64,000 nt of DNA from the NCBI RefSeq assembly GCF_018129965.1, contig NZ_JAFCKW010000014.1:1-64000 (forward strand). The letters are read 5' to 3'. The translations under genes and the position numbers were made by a program. Source of the stretch: Bradyrhizobium diazoefficiens (GTDB taxonomy: Bacteria; Pseudomonadota; Alphaproteobacteria; Rhizobiales; Xanthobacteraceae). Under the pieces are notes generated by a model. The model did not search any database. It saw only the letters and a list, made by a program, of their open reading frames with translations, and was not told where the DNA came from. Positions 53,872-62,752 of the stretch are shown one piece after another (the first letter of the stretch is position 1; each line of letters starts with the position of its first letter).

Positions 53872-54683
53872 GGGGGGCGTGGCGAACCATCGCCGCTGTC
53901 GCCCTGTCGCTGATGCCGCTTTTTCTTTCGTCAGCAGAGTATGGTGAGGCAGCAGGGACTTCGAAGGCGACCAAGGCCAGACCCGGGTCTTCGCCCGAGC
54001 CGTCCAAATGCGAGCCGCCGAAATTCCGGATCGTCGTCGATGTCGGGCACACGCCCGAATCCTACGGTGCGTTGAGCGCGCGCAACGATCCGGAATTCGG
54101 CTTCAATTTCCGGCTCGCAAGACTGATCACGGCGAAACTCAAGTCCGAGGGCTTTGCCGCGACCCGCCTGCTGGTCACGGACGGCAAGGCGCGGCCGAGC
54201 CTGCTCAAGCGCGTCAGTGCCGCCAATGACGGTAGGGCCGATCTTCTCCTGTCGATCCATCATGACTCGGTGCCGGACAAGCTGCTCGAGACCTGGGAAT
54301 TCGACGGCGCAAAGAGCTATTTCAGCGACCGCTTCTCCGGTCATTCGCTGTTCGTGTCCGAGCGCAATCCGCACTTCATCGCCAGCCTGAAGCTGGCCCG
54401 GATCATCGGCAGGCAATTGAAGGAGCAGGGGCTGACCTATGCCAGCCAGTACACCTTGCCGCTGCTGGGCCGCTACCGGCACGCGCTGCTCGACAAGGAC
54501 GTCGGCGTCTATCGTTATGACGGCCTCGTCGTGCTGTCGCAGACGCGCAGCGCCGCCGTGCTGCTCGAAGCCGGATCTATCATCAACCGCGACGAGGAAA
54601 TGGCGCTGAACGCGCCGGGGCGGCACGAAACGATTGCGGATGCCGTGGCGAAGGCGATGGGAGAGTTTTGCGAGAGGCGGTAA
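53868..54683 (+). CDS. N-acetylmuramoyl-L-alanine amidase (Amidase_3)
   Basis: Zinc amidase of 271 aa that removes stem peptides from peptidoglycan. A GTG at 53868 overlaps the TGA of the dioxygenase gene (GTGTGA) and follows GGGAGAG, which decides the start. A hydrophobic signal sequence (IAAVALSLMPLFLSSAEYGE) leads to the catalytic domain with VVDVGHTPESYG (zinc His), DPEFGFNFRLAR (zinc Glu), LLLSIHHDSV (zinc His) and AAVLLEAGSI (catalytic Glu). No peptidoglycan-binding domain is attached. Coupling to a dioxygenase gene is odd functionally. Confidence 0.88.
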   Translation: MRGAWRTIAAVALSLMPLFLSSAEYGEAAGTSKATKARPGSSPEPSKCEPPKFRIVVDVGHTPESYGALSARNDPEFGFNFRLARLITAKLKSEGFAATRLLVTDGKARPSLLKRVSAANDGRADLLLSIHHDSVPDKLLETWEFDGAKSYFSDRFSGHSLFVSERNPHFIASLKLARIIGRQLKEQGLTYASQYTLPLLGRYRHALLDKDVGVYRYDGLVVLSQTRSAAVLLEAGSIINRDEEMALNAPGRHETIADAVAKAMGEFCERR

Positions 54684-54715
54684 CTTGCTTCGCTTCGTTC
54701 GCAACGACGAGAACC

Positions 54716-56323
54716 CTAAAGCGGCGTCCCCCGATACTCCCGGTTCGCAAGGCTTGCCTCCTCCAGATCGAGATCGCGCTCGATCCGGCGGCGCGTCTCG
54801 TCGGTGATCTGGCCGTCGCGCAGGAGGTCGTGGATGAATTTGCGTTCGGCGACGATCAGCTCGCGGGTCAGCGTGGTGCCGGCAGCGGAGACATCGTGGT
54901 TGGAAGGGTCGAGCGAGTCCGGAAGCTGGCTGATGCGGATCTCGTGGCGTGCGTGCAGGAGTCTCACCACCTCGTCGGACAGGTCCTTTTCCTCCTTCAT
55001 CGCGTCGAGCGAGCGCAACGCGGCGTCGAGCGCCTGGCGCCGCGCGGCGATCTCGGCCTCGTGCTCGGCGACATGTTCGTTGCGGCCGGCCTCGGCCACG
55101 CCGAGCCAGCGCACCACCGGCGGCAGCGTCAGGCCGACACCGATCAGGGTGATGAAGATGACGCCGAAGGCGACGAACAGGATCAGGTCGCGAAACGGAA
55201 AGGCTTCGCCGCCCGGCAGCGTGAACGGCAACGCCAGCGCGGTCGCGAGCGACACCGCTCCGCGCACGCCGGTGAATGCGAGGATGAACGCCCATTGCCA
55301 CGGCGGCGAGGGATCGCGCTCGCGCAGGCTCCTGCTGAGGATCCGTGGCAGATAGGTCGCCGGGAACAGCCAGGCGAAGCGCGCGATGACGATGATCACG
55401 ACGACGAGGGCGGTTGCGATCATGATATCGTCGAGCGGAAACGCTTTCGACTTCTCGTAGAGCGCGCGCAACTGGAATCCGGTCAGCAGGAACAGCAGGC
55501 CCTCGATCATGTAGATCACGAGGTCCCAGAAGAAGATGCCCTGCAGGCGCGTCGCCGAGGAGATCAGCAGCGGCCCGTTCCAGCTGACATAGAGGCCGCA
55601 GGCCACGGTGGCGATCACGCCGGAGCCGCCGACATGCTCCGGAACCCAATAGGAGACGTAGGGCGTGATCAGGGACAGCGTGAGTTCGACCTGCGGATCT
55701 CTCGACCATTTTCGGGCGCGCAGCGAGAGCCATCCGACGCCGATGCCGAAGGCGATCTCGCCGGCGACGATGAGCGAGAATTCCCCGGCCGCCATCGGCA
55801 GCGAAAAATGCCCGACCATGATCGCGGCGAGCGCGAACCGGTAGAGGATCAGGGCGGTGGCGTCGTTGGCCAGGCCTTCGCCCTCGAGCACGACCATGAT
55901 CCGGTGCGGCAAATGCAGCCGGCGGGCGATCGCAAGCGGCGCCACGACATCCGGCGGCGCCACGATGGCCCCCAGCAGGAAGCCGATCGTCCAGGGCAGG
56001 CCGAGCAGGTAATGCGTGGCGGCCGCGACCATCGCCGCGGTGAAGATCACGCAGCCGACGGCAAGCAGCACGATCGGGCGGAGGTTCTTCCGGAACTCGC
56101 GCCAGCTCATGGCGACGCTCGCCGAGTAGATCAGCGGCGGCAGCACCATCAGCAGCACCAGTTGCGGCGGCAGTTCGACCGGCGGCATTCCCGGCACGAA
56201 GGCGAGGCCGACGCCGGCCAGCATCAAGAGAATGGCCGGCGCGACGTTGAAGCGGCGTGCGGCAAGCGCCGTGCCTGCGAGCACGGCGAGCAGGATGAGA
56301 AAAATCTGAAACTTCGCTTCCAT
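54716..56323 (-). CDS. CPA1-family Na+/H+ antiporter
   Basis: Monovalent cation/proton antiporter, 535 aa from the ATG at 56323. About twelve helices occupy residues 1-410. The ion-binding motifs are LGAIVAPPDVVAPLAIARRL and GEGLANDATALILYR (the Asn-Asp pair). FTGVRGAVSLATALALPF is also typical of CPA1 (NhaP/YjcE). The cytoplasmic C-terminal ~120 residues (EHEAEIAARRQALDAALRSL onward) are helical and charged, probably regulatory. The gene converges on the amidase gene. Confidence 0.9.
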   Translation of the reverse strand: MEAKFQIFLILLAVLAGTALAARRFNVAPAILLMLAGVGLAFVPGMPPVELPPQLVLLMVLPPLIYSASVAMSWREFRKNLRPIVLLAVGCVIFTAAMVAAATHYLLGLPWTIGFLLGAIVAPPDVVAPLAIARRLHLPHRIMVVLEGEGLANDATALILYRFALAAIMVGHFSLPMAAGEFSLIVAGEIAFGIGVGWLSLRARKWSRDPQVELTLSLITPYVSYWVPEHVGGSGVIATVACGLYVSWNGPLLISSATRLQGIFFWDLVIYMIEGLLFLLTGFQLRALYEKSKAFPLDDIMIATALVVVIIVIARFAWLFPATYLPRILSRSLRERDPSPPWQWAFILAFTGVRGAVSLATALALPFTLPGGEAFPFRDLILFVAFGVIFITLIGVGLTLPPVVRWLGVAEAGRNEHVAEHEAEIAARRQALDAALRSLDAMKEEKDLSDEVVRLLHARHEIRISQLPDSLDPSNHDVSAAGTTLTRELIVAERKFIHDLLRDGQITDETRRRIERDLDLEEASLANREYRGTPL

Positions 56324-56461
56324 GAGGGTGTCTTCGCCCGGAAGCCGTCGCAAGGTCAATGCGGCCCCGTCAGGTCCGCTGCTGCAATTTAAGGCCTTGA
56401 AAAGCCTGCGGTCCTGGCGCCCATCCTGGCGCCGACGGCGCGATCCCGGCCGCTGGCCGTT

Positions 56462-56482
56462 CTACTGTGCATGGGGTTGTTT
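56462..56482 (+). repeat. short conserved motif, copy 2
   Basis: Second copy of the 21-bp motif with TACTGTGCATGGGGTTGTTT, identical to 18847-18867, then diverging (CGCGGTTTTGG here). It lies about 30 bp beyond the stop codon of the minus-strand NTF2-like gene, in the same relative position as the first copy has to the PBP1A gene. Confidence 0.7.
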
Positions 56483-56512
56483 CGCGGTTTTGGAGCGAGC
56501 CCCACTGGTTCC

Positions 56513-56887
56513 TCACTCCCGCAGATCGTACCGATACGATTTCGACACGATCTGCCAGCCGTCCGCGAGCTTCATGGCCACCAGATAGTCGGTGAAGAAA
56601 CGTGGCGGCAGCTGGCACCGGACCTTGATGAAGGCGGTCTTGTCGTCGGAGCGGTCGATGGTGACGATGAAATCCTCGCGCGGCTTGCCTTCGGCCTTGG
56701 CGGAGGGGCGCTTGCGCACCCGGTCGAGCCAGTCGGGCACGGTCAGCACCTGCAGCTCGCCCTTTTCGACCCAGCGCAGATCGGCGGAGGGATGGAAGAT
56801 GGCGCCGAGCTTTTCGGCGTCGCCCTCGTAAAGTCCGTCGAAATAGCTTTGCACGACGGCTTCGACGCTCGAACGGTTCTGGCTCAT
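56513..56887 (-). CDS. NTF2-like (SnoaL-type) family protein
   Basis: Small cytoplasmic protein of 124 aa with the NTF2-like cone fold signature: VEAVVQSYFDGLYEGDAEKL, GAIFHPSADLRWVEKGEL, then VRCQLPPRFFTDYLVAMKLA and DGWQIVSKSYRYDLRE. Such proteins include isomerases and dehydratases, and many with unknown ligands. AAGGGATGA precedes the ATG at 56887. It stands alone, divergent from the caspase-like gene across about 256 bp. Confidence 0.82.
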   Translation of the reverse strand: MSQNRSSVEAVVQSYFDGLYEGDAEKLGAIFHPSADLRWVEKGELQVLTVPDWLDRVRKRPSAKAEGKPREDFIVTIDRSDDKTAFIKVRCQLPPRFFTDYLVAMKLADGWQIVSKSYRYDLRE

Positions 56888-57143
56888 GGGTCATCCCTTT
56901 GGCTGATGGCTCGGGGCGAATTTAGTCGTACCCGTCAATATGCGCTATGCCTGTGTCAGGCATTTGCGCGAAGGCGCCGCCAGCATTTCCCGGCGAACCC
57001 CGGCCGGACTGGCGCGACAAACATGAGGGGGACTGTCGGCGGTCACCGGCGCCTTCGTGACCTCCATCACAAGCGCCCGCGGCGGCCCCTGCTAAAGCGG
57101 TTCCAGAGGGCTTGAACGGCCCTCAGCTCCTGAAAGTTGTGTC

Positions 57144-58988
57144 ATGCGCAATTTGCTCAGATTTTGCCCGCTTCTCCTCGCCGTCGCGCTGCTGTTCGGC
57201 GCCGGGCCTGCCTTCGCCGGAAAGCGTGTCGCGCTGGTGATCGCCAACTCGGCCTATCAGCATGCGCCGTCGCTCACCAATCCCGTCAACGACGGTTCGG
57301 TGATGGCCAAGACCCTGAAAGGTGCGGGCTTCGACATCGTCGAGTCCCGGCATGATCTGTCGGCACTGGACACGCGGCGCGTGCTCCGCGACTTCGCCGA
57401 TGCCACCCGCGATGCCGACATCGCCGTAGTCTACTATGCCGGCCACGGCATCGAGGTCGAAGGCTCGAACTATCTGATCCCGGTCGATGCCAAGCTGGAG
57501 CGCGACACCGACGTCTACGACGAAGCGCTCTCGCTCGACCGCGTCCTGGTCGCGGTCGAGCCCGCCAAGCAGCTTCGTCTGGTGATCCTCGATGCCTGCC
57601 GCGACAATCCGTTCGGCAAGACCATGAAGCGCACGGTCGCCTCGCGCGGCATCGGCCGTGGCCTTGCCCAGGTCGAGCCGACCAGCCCGAACACGCTGAT
57701 CGCCTATTCGGCCAAGGCCGGCTTTACGGCGCAGGACGGCGACGGCGCCAACAGTCCCTTTACGGTCGCGCTGTCGAGGCATCTGACGACGCCTGGCCTC
57801 GATGTCCGCCGCGCTTTCGGCTTTGTGCGCGACGACGTGCTCAAGTCGACCGGTAACAAGCAGGAGCCGTTCGTGTACGGCTCGCTCGGCGGCGACGACG
57901 TGCCGCTGGTGCCGGTCAAGGTCGTGGCTACGGCCCCGGCGGCGCCGGTGGCGAACCCCCAGGCCGATATTCGCCGCGATTACGAGCTCGCGCTCCAGGT
58001 CGGCAACAAGCCGGCTTGGGATGCCTTCCTGGCCCAGCATCCCGACGGCTTCTATGCAAGCCTCGCCAGGCTCCAGGTCGAAAAGATCGGCGCCGAGCAG
58101 GCCCATGCGGCGGCCACCGAGAAGGCGAAGCAGGCCGAGGCGGAGCGGGATCGCCTTGCCGCCGTCGGCGCGCAGAAGGATGCGCAGGCCAGGGCCGCGG
58201 CCGATGCGAAAGCCGCCGAGCAGGCCCAGCTTGCCGCACAGAAGGCCAAGGAGCAGGCCCAGCAGCAGGCGGCCGCCGCCGAGCAGCAGCGCGTCAATCT
58301 CGCTACTGCTGCGCAGAGCGCTGCGCCGGCCGGCACGGCAAGCCCCGCCGGCACCAATGTCGCCTCGCTGACGCCCGCGACGGTGCCGGCCGATCTCAAC
58401 CGTTCGGTGCAGACCGAACTCGGCCGCGTCGGCTGCTTCTCCGGCCAGGCCGACGGAAACTGGAGCACGTCCGCGCAGCGGTCGTTGTCGCAGTTCAATC
58501 GCTATGCCGGCACCAAGCTCGACGTGAAGGTGGCGAGCATCGACGCGCTCGATACGGTCAAGTCAAAGCCGTCGCGTGTCTGTCCGTTGGTGTGCGAGCA
58601 CGGCTTCAAGGCCGACGGCGACAACTGTACCAAGATCGTCTGCGGCGACGGCTATGTGCTCGACGACGACAATGACTGCGTCAAGCAGCGCGCTGCCAAG
58701 CCTTCGACGTCCAAGCCTTCGACGTCCAAGCCCGCGACCTCGCGGCGCGACGATAGCGACGACCGGCCCGCGCGGCAGCGTCCACAGATGGGCGCTGCGG
58801 GCGGCTTTGGCGGCATGGGCGGAATCGGCGCCGCGGCAGGTGTCGCGGCCGGGGCCAGTCGCACCGGTGGAGGCGGACAGGTCTACTGCAATGGCGGCGG
58901 CTGCCGTCCGGTCAGCCGCGGCTGCCATCTCGAATATCGCGGCGGCGGCGGCCCCGGCAACGACGCCAACGCCGAGGTCTGCAACTAG
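57144..58988 (+). CDS. secreted caspase-like (Peptidase_C14) protein with coiled coil and Cys-rich tail
   Basis: Protein of 614 aa. A signal peptide (RNLLRFCPLLLAVALLFGAG plus PAFA) leads to a caspase-like domain with ANSAYQHAPSLTNPVNDGSV, the catalytic His in YYAGHGIEVEGSNY (about residue 99) and the catalytic Cys in LVILDACRDNPFGK (about 151). An Ala/Gln/Lys-rich coiled coil spans about residues 320-400. A helix pair resembling a peptidoglycan-binding domain (NRSVQTELGRVGCFSGQADG) follows, then a Cys-rich segment (VCPLVCEHGF, NCTKIVCGDG), STSKP repeats and a Gly-rich end. The substrate is unknown. Confidence 0.87.
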   Translation: MRNLLRFCPLLLAVALLFGAGPAFAGKRVALVIANSAYQHAPSLTNPVNDGSVMAKTLKGAGFDIVESRHDLSALDTRRVLRDFADATRDADIAVVYYAGHGIEVEGSNYLIPVDAKLERDTDVYDEALSLDRVLVAVEPAKQLRLVILDACRDNPFGKTMKRTVASRGIGRGLAQVEPTSPNTLIAYSAKAGFTAQDGDGANSPFTVALSRHLTTPGLDVRRAFGFVRDDVLKSTGNKQEPFVYGSLGGDDVPLVPVKVVATAPAAPVANPQADIRRDYELALQVGNKPAWDAFLAQHPDGFYASLARLQVEKIGAEQAHAAATEKAKQAEAERDRLAAVGAQKDAQARAAADAKAAEQAQLAAQKAKEQAQQQAAAAEQQRVNLATAAQSAAPAGTASPAGTNVASLTPATVPADLNRSVQTELGRVGCFSGQADGNWSTSAQRSLSQFNRYAGTKLDVKVASIDALDTVKSKPSRVCPLVCEHGFKADGDNCTKIVCGDGYVLDDDNDCVKQRAAKPSTSKPSTSKPATSRRDDSDDRPARQRPQMGAAGGFGGMGGIGAAAGVAAGASRTGGGGQVYCNGGGCRPVSRGCHLEYRGGGGPGNDANAEVCN

Positions 58989-58999
58989 GGCGGATGCCT

Positions 59000-59037
59000 G
59001 GAAGCGTCGCCTTGCCACTGCAAGGCGGACGTCTTCC
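59000..59037. terminator. hairpin downstream of the caspase-like gene
   Basis: GGAAGCGTCGCCTTGC and GCAAGGCGGACGTCTTCC form a long stem with small bulges around a CACT loop, 11 bp after the stop codon. A second hairpin (CGCAGGGTC / GACCCTGCG) follows at 59076-59101. Neither has a T run, so termination is inferred from position and structure only. Confidence 0.5.
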
Positions 59038-59187
59038 GCCGTCAGCGCGACAGCGATACGGACGTTCGCCGCCAACGCAGGGTCGTTCCGAAGACCCTGC
59101 GCCACTGGCACTTGCAACGAGATGCGCGTCGCGCGCGCCGGCAACCCATAGGTCGTCCGACGCTGTCCGGTGCCGCGTTCCCCGCTT

Positions 59188-59556
59188 CTATTCGAACGTA
59201 GCGGACGTCTTGTCGGATTTCCGATTGTAGAAGATCGTAACTTTCGACACTTCGCAAAGGTCGATGTCGTTCCAGATCGCCGAGGAATCATCCTCGTCGT
59301 AGACGACCTTCAGATCCCACTTGCAGACCTTGCCGGCGTTCTTGAATCGGATATTCACCGTGTTGCCGTCATCGAGATTGTCATCGTCGCCGAGAATATC
59401 GTCGCCCCATTCATCCATCTTGCTGGGCGAGACATAGACTTCGCTAATGTCATAGCCGGTCTTGTTGACAAGCTTGAAATCCTGCTTTGCCTCGCCGGCA
59501 AACGCAGTTCCGGCGCAAGCGAGCAGAACGGCCGACAGCAACAAAATCCTCTTCAA
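59188..59556 (-). CDS. small secreted acidic protein of unknown function
   Basis: Protein of 122 aa. Translation probably starts at a TTG at 59556, preceded by GGAGAG at 9 bp, giving the signal peptide KRILLLSAVLLACAGTAFAG. The mature ~100 residues are acidic and contain FKLVNKTGYDISEVYVSPSK, WGDDILGDDDNLDDGNTVNI and two Cys (VCKWDLKVVYDE, IDLCEVSKV) that may pair. The pattern looks like a small beta-sandwich conserved in rhizobia, but I cannot name a function. The Asp cluster may bind a divalent cation; this is inference. Confidence 0.75.
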   Translation of the reverse strand: MKRILLLSAVLLACAGTAFAGEAKQDFKLVNKTGYDISEVYVSPSKMDEWGDDILGDDDNLDDGNTVNIRFKNAGKVCKWDLKVVYDEDDSSAIWNDIDLCEVSKVTIFYNRKSDKTSATFE

Positions 59557-59791
59557 AGTAAGCTCTCCATTTTGCAAAGAATAAACGGCGCGCGATGCGC
59601 AGCCGCTTCTATAACACCTGCCATTCCTTGCAAAGTCGAGTGTGGGAAAGTCGACCCGTTTCACGCTCCGAGGAAGCGACAGTGAAGCCCGGTCCCGTGA
59701 ATAAAACCGAAGGTATCCTTTTGGGGCGTGATCAGGTTCTGAGGTCCGCGCCCCGGCTCCCAACGTCGTCCTGGCAAACGCCAGGATGGCA

Positions 59792-60478
59792 TCAGCTCGC
59801 GATCGCACTCGCGGCGATGTTCACCGTCAGCGCCAGCAGCGCCGTGTTGTAGATGAACGATACGATGCCGTGCGCGGTGGCGGTGCGACGGATGGTCTTG
59901 TCGGTGATGCCGACGTCGGAGACCTGCGCGGTCATGCCGATCACGAACGAGAAATAGACGAAGTCCCAATAGTCGCAGTGATCTTCCTTGTCGCCGCTCG
60001 GGAACTGCAAGCCGCCGGGCGGGTCACGGTAATAATCATGGGCGTAATGCAGCGCGAAAGTCGTGTGCACGGCGGCCCAGGACAGCACGATGGTGGCGAT
60101 GGCGATAGTCAGTTCCGCAGCGCCGCGATGGGCGCCGAGCTCCGCGACGATCGCCGCGATGCTGGCGAATGCGCCGGTCGCCGTCACCAGCAGGATCACG
60201 AAGCGGCCGTCGTCCTGCATCGCGGCCGAGCGGCGGATGTGCTGGTGGTCATTGTTCAGCATCATGCCATAGACCAGCACCAGATAGACCGCGATCAGCG
60301 CATCCCAGCCGAACAGCAGCCGCGTCGTCAGCCGGATCGAGCCCGGCAACAGCAGGCAGACGAGGATGCCTATGCCGAGCGAGATGAAAGTCCGCGGCCG
60401 CGCATAGACCAGCCGCATCGGCCGCGACATCTGGCGGAAGCGGACGAGGGCGGGGTCTTCTTTTTTGTCGCCCGCCAT
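59792..60478 (-). CDS. DUF1345 family membrane protein
   Basis: Integral membrane protein of 228 aa with about five hydrophobic helices (e.g. TFISLGIGILVCLLLPGSIR and FVILLVTATGAFASIAAIVA). The DUF1345 signature is clear in FALHYAHDYYRDPPGGLQFP and YWDFVYFSFVIGMTAQVSDV. The start MAGDKKED at 60478 lies 7 bp after the ispA stop, so it is probably co-transcribed with ispA. Function unknown. Confidence 0.87.
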   Translation of the reverse strand: MAGDKKEDPALVRFRQMSRPMRLVYARPRTFISLGIGILVCLLLPGSIRLTTRLLFGWDALIAVYLVLVYGMMLNNDHQHIRRSAAMQDDGRFVILLVTATGAFASIAAIVAELGAHRGAAELTIAIATIVLSWAAVHTTFALHYAHDYYRDPPGGLQFPSGDKEDHCDYWDFVYFSFVIGMTAQVSDVGITDKTIRRTATAHGIVSFIYNTALLALTVNIAASAIAS

Positions 60479-60485
60479 CGCGCGG

Positions 60486-61409
60486 TTAGTTCTTCCGCTC
60501 GGCGACGAACCGCGCGGCGGCCTGCAATACGGCGGCGCGGTCGCCGAAGATCGACACCGCGCTGTCGGCCCGCGCGAGCAGGTCGCGCACGCGCTGCTTT
60601 GCACCTTCGATGCCGAGCTGGGTCACGAAGGTGGTCTTGCCGAGCGCGGCATCGGCACCGGCAGGTTTGCCGAGCGCGGCGGCATCGCCCTCGACGTCGA
60701 GCAGATCGTCCGCAATCTGGAAGGCCTCGCCGAGCGCGCGGCCATAGTCGTCGAGCGCCTGATATTCCGCCTGCGAGGCTTGGCCGAGGATCGCGCCGGC
60801 GATGCAGCCGTAGCGCAGCAGCGCGCCGGTCTTCATCTGCTGGATGCGGGCGACATCAATCGGCTCGTTGCCGCCAAAGCGGCCTTCACCGGCGAGATCG
60901 AGGATCTGGCCGCCGACCATGCCGCCGATGCCGGCGCAGCGCGCCAGCGCGCGCGTCAGCAGGAGCCGCACATTGGCGTCGCGGTGGATCTCGTCGCGGG
61001 TGATGATGTCGAAGGCGAGCGTCAGCAGGCCGTCGCCGGCGAGGATCGCGGTGGCGTCGTCGGTCTTCTTGTGCAGGGTGAAGCGGCCGCGGCGCAGATC
61101 CGAATTGTCCATCGCCGGCAGATCGTCATGGATCAGCGAATAGCAGTGGATGCACTCGAGTGCCGCACCGGCGAGCAGCGCAGCGTCGCGCGGCACGCCG
61201 AACATGGCCGCGCTCTCGACCACCAGGAACGGCCGCAGGCGCTTGCCGCCATTCAGGCTCGAATAGCGCATTGCGTCCATCAGTCGCTTGGGCCGGGCGA
61301 TCTCATCGTGCAGGATGTCATCCGACAGCAGGCGCCCGAGCAGGTCCTCGGTATCATCAGCGGTCTTGTCCAGACGGTTGGCGAAATCGGACGGGGACGT
61401 GCCGGTCAT
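60486..61409 (-). CDS. ispA: polyprenyl synthetase, probable farnesyl diphosphate synthase
   Basis: Trans-isoprenyl diphosphate synthase, 307 aa. The first Asp-rich motif is SLIHDDLPAMDNSDLRRGR (DDx4D, bacterial FPP/GGPP type) and the second is FQIADDLLDVEGD. GGKRLRPFLVVESA gives the diphosphate-binding Lys and Arg. The GKTTFVTQLG segment is typical of IspA. Chain length cannot be settled by eye; FPP is most likely, GGPP is possible. The ATG at 61409 is chosen over a start 12 codons earlier. It supplies polyprenyl precursors used for cell-wall lipid carriers and hopanoids. Confidence 0.9.
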   Translation of the reverse strand: MTGTSPSDFANRLDKTADDTEDLLGRLLSDDILHDEIARPKRLMDAMRYSSLNGGKRLRPFLVVESAAMFGVPRDAALLAGAALECIHCYSLIHDDLPAMDNSDLRRGRFTLHKKTDDATAILAGDGLLTLAFDIITRDEIHRDANVRLLLTRALARCAGIGGMVGGQILDLAGEGRFGGNEPIDVARIQQMKTGALLRYGCIAGAILGQASQAEYQALDDYGRALGEAFQIADDLLDVEGDAAALGKPAGADAALGKTTFVTQLGIEGAKQRVRDLLARADSAVSIFGDRAAVLQAAARFVAERKN

Positions 61410-61570
61410 CAAGGAGGGCTCCAGAACTAAAATTCGGCGGGACAATCCTTTATGAGCCGGCCTCAGTCAATCGTTTGGAAGGCCTAAAAACTACTGGAAA
61501 ACGCCCGAATTATCACAGACTTAATGACGGTATCCGTGGCCGCGTTTGATTTCGCGCCGGAAAGGTCGAT

Positions 61571-62245
61571 TTGCGCATCGTTAAAATCCTCCTCCTCTTG
61601 GTCGGGCTCGTCGTTCTCGCGCCCTATGTGATCGCACCCTTCTACCGCGCCGGCCATCCGGTTTCGACGCTGATGGCCTGGCGTTCGCTTCGGGGCGCGC
61701 CGATGCAGCGGGAGTGGATCGACCTCGCTGAGATGTCCCCCTCGCTGCCGCGCGCGGTGGTGGCGGCCGAGGACGCCCATTTCTGCAAGCACCACGGCAT
61801 CGACTGGGGCGCGCTGCGCGAGGCGATCGACGATGCCCAGGAGGACGGCACCGCCTTCCGCGGCGCCTCCACCATCACCCAGCAGGTGGCAAAGAACCTG
61901 TTTCTCTGGCAGGGGCGGGATTTCGTCCGCAAGGCGCTGGAATTTCCGCTGGCGCTGTGGATCGACCTCGTCCTGCCCAAGTCGCGGATCCTGGAAATAT
62001 ACCTGAATATCGCCGAACTCGGGCCGCAGGGGCAGTTCGGCGTGGAGGCGGCCAGCGCCTATGCCTTCGGCAAATCCGCGGCGAACCTTTCCCCCCGTGA
62101 GGCGGCGCTTCTGGCCTCGATCCTGCCGAATCCGGTCAAACGCAGCGCCAGGACCCCGGGACCCGGCGTCCGGCGCCTGGCAGGGACCTATGTGGCAAGG
62201 GCGCAGGCCAGCTCACTGGCCACCTGCTGGCGGGACACACGCTGA
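61571..62245 (+). CDS. mtgA: monofunctional biosynthetic peptidoglycan transglycosylase
   Basis: GT51 glycosyltransferase of 224 aa that polymerises lipid II. A single N-terminal anchor (VKILLLLVGLVVLAPYVIAP) is followed by the catalytic region VVAAEDAHFCKHHGIDWGAL with the essential Glu, and the conserved RGASTITQQVAKNLFLWQGR. The second Glu lies in RILEIYLNIAELGPQGQFGV. It starts at a TTG at 61571 after AAGG. No transpeptidase domain is attached, unlike PBP1A at 18910-21129. Confidence 0.92.
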   Translation: MRIVKILLLLVGLVVLAPYVIAPFYRAGHPVSTLMAWRSLRGAPMQREWIDLAEMSPSLPRAVVAAEDAHFCKHHGIDWGALREAIDDAQEDGTAFRGASTITQQVAKNLFLWQGRDFVRKALEFPLALWIDLVLPKSRILEIYLNIAELGPQGQFGVEAASAYAFGKSAANLSPREAALLASILPNPVKRSARTPGPGVRRLAGTYVARAQASSLATCWRDTR

Positions 62246-62413
62246 TTTTAGGCCCTTTTCGGGCGCATTTTCCGGCCCAGAACCCTAGCTTTACGGCCAG
62301 CCTTCCTCTATAAGCCCGGCCTTGATCGGCATTCAGCTCGCCTCGTGTTGCGGGTGCTGAGCCGTCCCCCGCGGACGATGCCCTGACAACACCAATCCCT
62401 AGAGGATATTGAA

Positions 62414-62596
62414 ATGGCCGTTCCGAGAAGAAAAACCTCGCCGTCGCGTCGTGGCATGCGCCGCTCGGCAGACGCCATCAAGAAGCCGACCTATGTGGAA
62501 GACAAGGACTCCGGTGAGCTCCGTCGTCCCCACCATCTCGACCTCAAGACCGGCATGTACAAGGGCCGTCAGGTCTTGAAGAAGAAAGAGTCCTGA
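62414..62596 (+). CDS. rpmF: 50S ribosomal protein L32
   Basis: Ribosomal protein of 60 aa starting AVPRRKTSPSRRGMRRSADA, the near-invariant L32 N-terminus. It lacks the four zinc-binding cysteines found in many bacterial L32 proteins, as usual in alphaproteobacteria. AGAGGATATTG precedes the ATG at 62414. A terminator-like hairpin overlaps its stop codon. Confidence 0.96.
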   Translation: MAVPRRKTSPSRRGMRRSADAIKKPTYVEDKDSGELRRPHHLDLKTGMYKGRQVLKKKES

Positions 62597-62612
62597 AGCA
62601 GGACTTGTTCTT
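62589..62612 (+). terminator. terminator-like hairpin at the end of rpmF
   Basis: AGTCCTG and CAGGACT form a perfect 7-bp stem with a 3-nt loop at 62589-62605, followed by TGTTCTT. The rpmF stop codon lies within the stem. A further stem GGGCAGGA/TCCTGCCC follows at 62613-62649. Confidence 0.6.
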
Positions 62613-62752
62613 GGGCAGGATTTATTTGGCAGGATGATGTCTCCTGCCCGATTTCGGCCAACCCATGAGATATGACGTTGACGGCGGCGGAGCCCATGCT
62701 TCGCCGCCGCGTTGTCCTGTCCGGATATCTTGATCGAGAAGGCATGTCGCCG

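Noticed and set aside
54668..56392. 574-codon open frame opposite the Na+/H+ antiporter gene
   Set aside because: It is the antisense of membrane helices and gives a strongly charged low-complexity product; not a gene.
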